From positions 1 through 15,308 of the forward strand of contig JAISWN010000193.1 of the NCBI GenBank assembly GCA_031271075.1: a stretch of 15,308 nt of DNA, in the 5' to 3' direction. Each line of letters starts with the position of its first letter. The first letter of the stretch is position 1. Origin of the DNA: Treponema sp. (GTDB lineage Bacteria > Spirochaetota > Spirochaetia > Treponematales > Breznakiellaceae). Below the pieces are notes generated by a model, which did no database searches, was not told the DNA's origin, and was given only the letters and a program-made list of their open reading frames with translations. Position numbers and translations under genes: made by a program. This document shows positions 12,790-15,308 of the stretch, piece after piece.

Positions 12790-13860
12790 ATGGATCCTTC
12801 CGGCCTTCGGACATTTGGGGTGGATGGGGCTTCCCCCCAGGGGGCCCCGGTATGGAAAGGCGGCGTTTCATGGCTGCCCGCCCTGGCGGGGGCCTTTGTA
12901 TGTGTCATCCTAATGCGGATCGGGTTTCTGGGCTTTTTTTTCCTGGTACCCATGGGCTTCGTAGCCGCCCTTTGGAATACCAGTACCGCCTGGGTTTCTG
13001 TTTTAGCCGCCATGGCTTCCCACGCGGGTATCGGCCTGGGGCTTTCCCTGATTATCCCCCTGGTTCCCCGGGATTTTGCTCTGGATATCCTGTATTTCGG
13101 GGTTATGGTGTCCGCCTTTGTGTGGATCATCAGACCGCCGGAAGGGGGGCCCGGGTTCTTGCGGATCCGCGCCGCCTGGCGTTTGACCCTGGGCGCGGCT
13201 GCCGGGGTATCCCTTTTTATGGGGATTGTATCTTCGGCGGGGGAAAACAGCGGGGTTGCCGCCTTTGTAAGGGCCCAGGCGGAACTGCTTTCCTCGCTTT
13301 CCATAGAATCTTCCGGATCCGACGCGGCCCGGCGTTCCCTTTTGGAGCAGTACCTTAGTCCCGAGCGTATAAGGGAGATGATGACCGCCCTGATCCTTCG
13401 GGGTGGGGGACTGGCATCCTGTATGCTGGTTTTTTATATCAGCAGATTCATTACCCTGTTTCTGGCCGGTTTGGTCAGACGGGACAGGGCATGGCCGGGG
13501 CTCAGGGAATTCCATGTGCATCCCTGGCTTATCTGGGCTTTTTCCCTGTCTCTGGGAATCATCCTCCTCTCCCGGCTGGTAAAATGGCAGGTTCCGGAGA
13601 TTGCCGCCTGGAATGTCTTTGCCGCGTGCGTTCTTATGTACTTTGCCCAGGGGGCGGGTATAGCGCGGCATTTCCTTACCCGCCGGCCGGTTTCCCCCGG
13701 CCTGCGCTTGTTTGTAAATATCGCGATTGTTTTCGCGGTGTTAAGCCCCGGGCTCAACGGGATACTCTTCGGAGCCTTGATTCTTCTGGGTATCGCTGAG
13801 CATTGGGTACCCCTGCGGGTACTTAAACAGGAGGGGCCGCCGTCTACTCCGGCGGCGTGA
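12790..13860 (+). CDS. DUF2232 (YybS-like) multi-pass membrane protein
   Basis: A 356-aa integral membrane protein with about eight hydrophobic helices. The best-kept parts are the C-terminal ones: HPWLIWAFSLSLGIILLSRL, then LMYFAQGAGIARHFLTRR (matching the family's FxQG block) and NGILFGALILLGIAEHWV. Size and layout fit DUF2232, whose Bacillus member yybS also lies just upstream of rplI and dnaB-type genes. Function is unknown. The first 25 residues are polar and cytoplasmic. The ribosome-binding site (AGGGA) is about 10 nt from the ATG, slightly far. It starts 23 bp after rpsR and is therefore part of the ribosomal operon. Confidence 0.75.
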   Translation: MDPSGLRTFGVDGASPQGAPVWKGGVSWLPALAGAFVCVILMRIGFLGFFFLVPMGFVAALWNTSTAWVSVLAAMASHAGIGLGLSLIIPLVPRDFALDILYFGVMVSAFVWIIRPPEGGPGFLRIRAAWRLTLGAAAGVSLFMGIVSSAGENSGVAAFVRAQAELLSSLSIESSGSDAARRSLLEQYLSPERIREMMTALILRGGGLASCMLVFYISRFITLFLAGLVRRDRAWPGLREFHVHPWLIWAFSLSLGIILLSRLVKWQVPEIAAWNVFAACVLMYFAQGAGIARHFLTRRPVSPGLRLFVNIAIVFAVLSPGLNGILFGALILLGIAEHWVPLRVLKQEGPPSTPAA

Positions 13861-13891
13861 ACGCGGCAGGGATCGTGTTCCGCGCCCCTCC

Positions 13892-13909
13892 GGCCGGCTT
13901 TTGCCGGCC
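13892..13909 (+). other. GC hairpin after the DUF2232 gene
   Basis: GGCCGGC-TTTT-GCCGGCC is a perfect 7-bp stem with a 4-nt loop. It is followed by CTAATTCT rather than a T-run, so it is at best a weak terminator; it could instead protect or mark the mRNA between the DUF2232 gene and rplI. Confidence 0.5.
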
Positions 13910-13923
13910 CTAATTCTATCAAA

Positions 13924-13944
13924 CCAAAGCCCAAAGAGCTTTGG
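13924..13944 (+). promoter_or_regulatory. Hairpin just upstream of the rplI ribosome-binding site
   Basis: CCAAAGC (13924-13930) pairs with GCTTTGG (13938-13944) around a 7-nt loop. It ends 3 nt before the AAGGAG of rplI (13948-13953). With the hairpin at 13892 it makes a two-stem leader that could tune L9 translation. Confidence 0.4.
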
Positions 13945-13958
13945 CGCAAGGAGCTTGT

Positions 13959-14675
13959 ATGAAAGTAATTCTGAACAAGGATCACGCCCCCCTGGGCGAA
14001 GAGGGAGACGTAAAGGATGTAGCCCGGGGTTACGCCCGCAATTTTCTCTTCCCCCGGGATATCGCCCTTCCCTATAACGAAAAGACAGTAAAACTGTTTG
14101 AATCCCGCAAAGAGGAAATTGAGGCCCGCAAGGCGGAAAAGCGGAAAGACGCGGCGGGTTTGAAAGAAAGGCTGGAGGCCCTGGAGCTTTCCGTTTCCAT
14201 GCCCGCGGGGGCCAACGGGAAACTTTACGGCGCCGTTACCAGCCAGACCGTAATGGACGAACTGGTTAAACAGGGTTTCCAAATTGAGCGGAAACGGATC
14301 GAGTTGCAGGGAACCAGTTTTAAGAGCGTGGGTAAATACAAGGTGATCATAAAGCTTTACGAGAGCGCCGCCGCGGAACTGAGTATTACCGTGCAGAGGC
14401 AGGTGGAAAAAACCGAGGCCCGCCCGGCTGCCGGGAGGAGGAGGCGCCGGGATGAGGGGGAGGCCCGGAAGGAAGGGCAGGATTCCCCAGGCATTGCCCG
14501 AGACGAAGCCCGGGGTGAAACCCAAGGCGCGGTCCAGGGTGAAGTCCTGATCGAAACCGTGGAGGGAACCGAAGCCGGCGCGGCCCCGGCTGCCGAAACT
14601 TCCCCTGTTCCTGAAACAGGCGGGGAAGAAAGACAGGATACGGGAACCGACGGAGAAAACGCTTCCCAGGCTTAA
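13959..14675 (+). CDS. rplI: 50S ribosomal protein L9 with long C-terminal extension
   Basis: A 238-aa protein; L9 is normally about 150 aa. Residues 1-148 are ordinary L9: MKVILNKDHAPLGEEGDVKD and ARNFLFPRDIALPYNEKT (N-domain, rRNA binding), a long charged connecting helix (about 42-75) and the C-domain (GANGKLYGAVTSQTVMDEL). Residues 150-238 are an added tail with an arginine cluster (GRRRRRDE), then Glu/Ala/Gly/Thr-rich low-complexity sequence, likely disordered. The frame runs back to a TTG at 13941, but AAGGAG at 13948-13953 and the family N-terminus fix the ATG at 13959. The stop overlaps the dnaB start by one base (TAATG). Confidence 0.95.
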   Translation: MKVILNKDHAPLGEEGDVKDVARGYARNFLFPRDIALPYNEKTVKLFESRKEEIEARKAEKRKDAAGLKERLEALELSVSMPAGANGKLYGAVTSQTVMDELVKQGFQIERKRIELQGTSFKSVGKYKVIIKLYESAAAELSITVQRQVEKTEARPAAGRRRRRDEGEARKEGQDSPGIARDEARGETQGAVQGEVLIETVEGTEAGAAPAAETSPVPETGGEERQDTGTDGENASQA

Positions 14676-15308
14676 TGGTGGCGTCCGGCACAGACAGAGT
14701 CCCGCCTCACGACGAAGAAGCGGAACGGGCGGCCCTGGGGGCCATGCTGATGGACCCCGACGCCATAAGCGCTTCCATACAGTACCTCAGGCCCGGAGAT
14801 TTTTATTCCAACGCCAATAACCGGGTCTATGAGGCGATTCTGGGAATCTTTAACAAAGGGCATACGGCGGATATCCTTACCGTCGCGGGGGAACTCAGGC
14901 AAAGCGGCAAACTGGACGAGGCGGGGGGCTCCGCCTACGTGGCATCCCTTACCACCGTGGTGCCTTCCAGCGCCAATATCGAATACTACGCCCAGACCGT
15001 ACAGTCCTATTCCCTGCGCCGGGCGCTGCTCCGGGTTTCCGGGGAGATTGGGACAAGGGTTTTTGACGAATCCCGGGAGGCCAGGCTTCTCCTGGAGGAG
15101 GCCCAGCAGCGGCTCTTTGAGTTAAGCGACAACCGTCAGACCTTCAGGTACCAGAGCGTCAAGGAAATAATCCCCGAGACGATCAAGATCATAGAGAACG
15201 TGGTCAAATCAAAGCAGGAATACACGGGGATCCCCTCCGGCTTTGACGAACTGGACAAGATGACTTCGGGCTTCCACCCTTCCGAGTTTATCATCATCGG
15301 GGCCCGGC
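14675..15308 (+). CDS. dnaB: Replicative DNA helicase DnaB, 5' part
   Basis: The gene runs off the window end; 211 codons are present. DnaB is the hexameric helicase that unwinds DNA at the replication fork and interacts with primase. The N-terminal domain is typical: PHDEEAERAALGAMLMDPDA, then FYSNANNRVYEAILGIFNKG and GGSAYVASLTTVVPSSANIE. The linker and start of the RecA-like domain follow (TGIPSGFDELDKMTSGFHPS, then EFIIIGAR). The window stops just before the expected Walker A motif. The ATG at 14675 shares a base with the rplI stop, and no strong ribosome-binding site is seen, so translation is probably coupled. A GTG directly follows as an alternative. Confidence 0.95.
   Translation, partial: MVASGTDRVPPHDEEAERAALGAMLMDPDAISASIQYLRPGDFYSNANNRVYEAILGIFNKGHTADILTVAGELRQSGKLDEAGGSAYVASLTTVVPSSANIEYYAQTVQSYSLRRALLRVSGEIGTRVFDESREARLLLEEAQQRLFELSDNRQTFRYQSVKEIIPETIKIIENVVKSKQEYTGIPSGFDELDKMTSGFHPSEFIIIGAR

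Noticed and set aside
13434..14525. Open - strand frame of 363 codons across the DUF2232 gene and rplI
   Set aside because: It crosses two well-supported genes and their intergenic gap on the opposite strand and shows only proline/glycine/arginine-rich mirror sequence.
1..15308. CRISPR arrays, tRNA or rRNA genes, insertion sequences, phage genes
   Set aside because: No regularly spaced repeats, no cloverleaf or rRNA-like sequence, and no transposase, integrase or phage motifs were seen on either strand.

Overview
The window looks like part of a spirochete chromosome, most likely a Treponema-type organism of moderate to high GC, such as the insect-gut treponemes. This is inferred from three things: the gene order rpsF-ssb-rpsR-(membrane protein)-rplI-dnaB, the style of the exported binding protein's signal peptide (…FAAGKKE), and the TPR-rich housekeeping cluster. 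No rRNA or other species marker is present, so the species is not determined.

Left part (1-5511). The 3' end of a DUF445 membrane-associated protein runs into the window on the + strand and converges on a long - strand series. Read in transcription order, this series is lacI-type regulator, small helical protein of unknown function, rsmD (16S rRNA methyltransferase), 115-aa TPR-like protein, TPR-repeat protein and rlmN (23S/tRNA radical-SAM methyltransferase). The last three genes overlap and have a good promoter of their own (TTGACA-N17-TATAGT) between rsmD and the 115-aa gene. A perfect 16-bp tandem duplication sits at the translation start of the unknown protein.

Middle part (5512-11454). 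A divergent control region separates the LacI-type regulator from a + strand carbohydrate-uptake and catabolism operon. It carries phased T-tracts, a sigma70-like promoter and two palindromes just after it. The operon encodes an exported solute-binding protein, two CUT1-type ABC permeases, a zinc-less medium-chain dehydrogenase, the wreck of a TIM-barrel sugar isomerase/epimerase, and a Gfo/Idh/MocA oxidoreductase. No ATPase is present, so a shared one elsewhere is expected. The substrate cannot be named. The roughly 520 bp between the dehydrogenase and the Gfo/Idh gene is not empty: conserved pieces of the sugar isomerase can be read in order across two reading frames, with at least two frameshifts, two internal deletions and no N-terminal part.

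Right part (11455-15308). This is a classic ribosomal/replication operon: rpsF (S6), ssb, rpsR (S18), a DUF2232 (YybS-like) membrane protein, rplI (L9, with a long charged tail) and the start of dnaB. It is led by a clear promoter and a 5' leader able to form two alternative hairpins just upstream of the rpsF ribosome-binding site, a candidate S6/S18 autoregulatory element. Genes are tightly packed, with stop/start overlaps at rpsF-ssb and rplI-dnaB.

I did not find a clearly new multi-gene system. The decayed isomerase, the paired operator-like palindromes and the rpsF leader are the points most worth checking.
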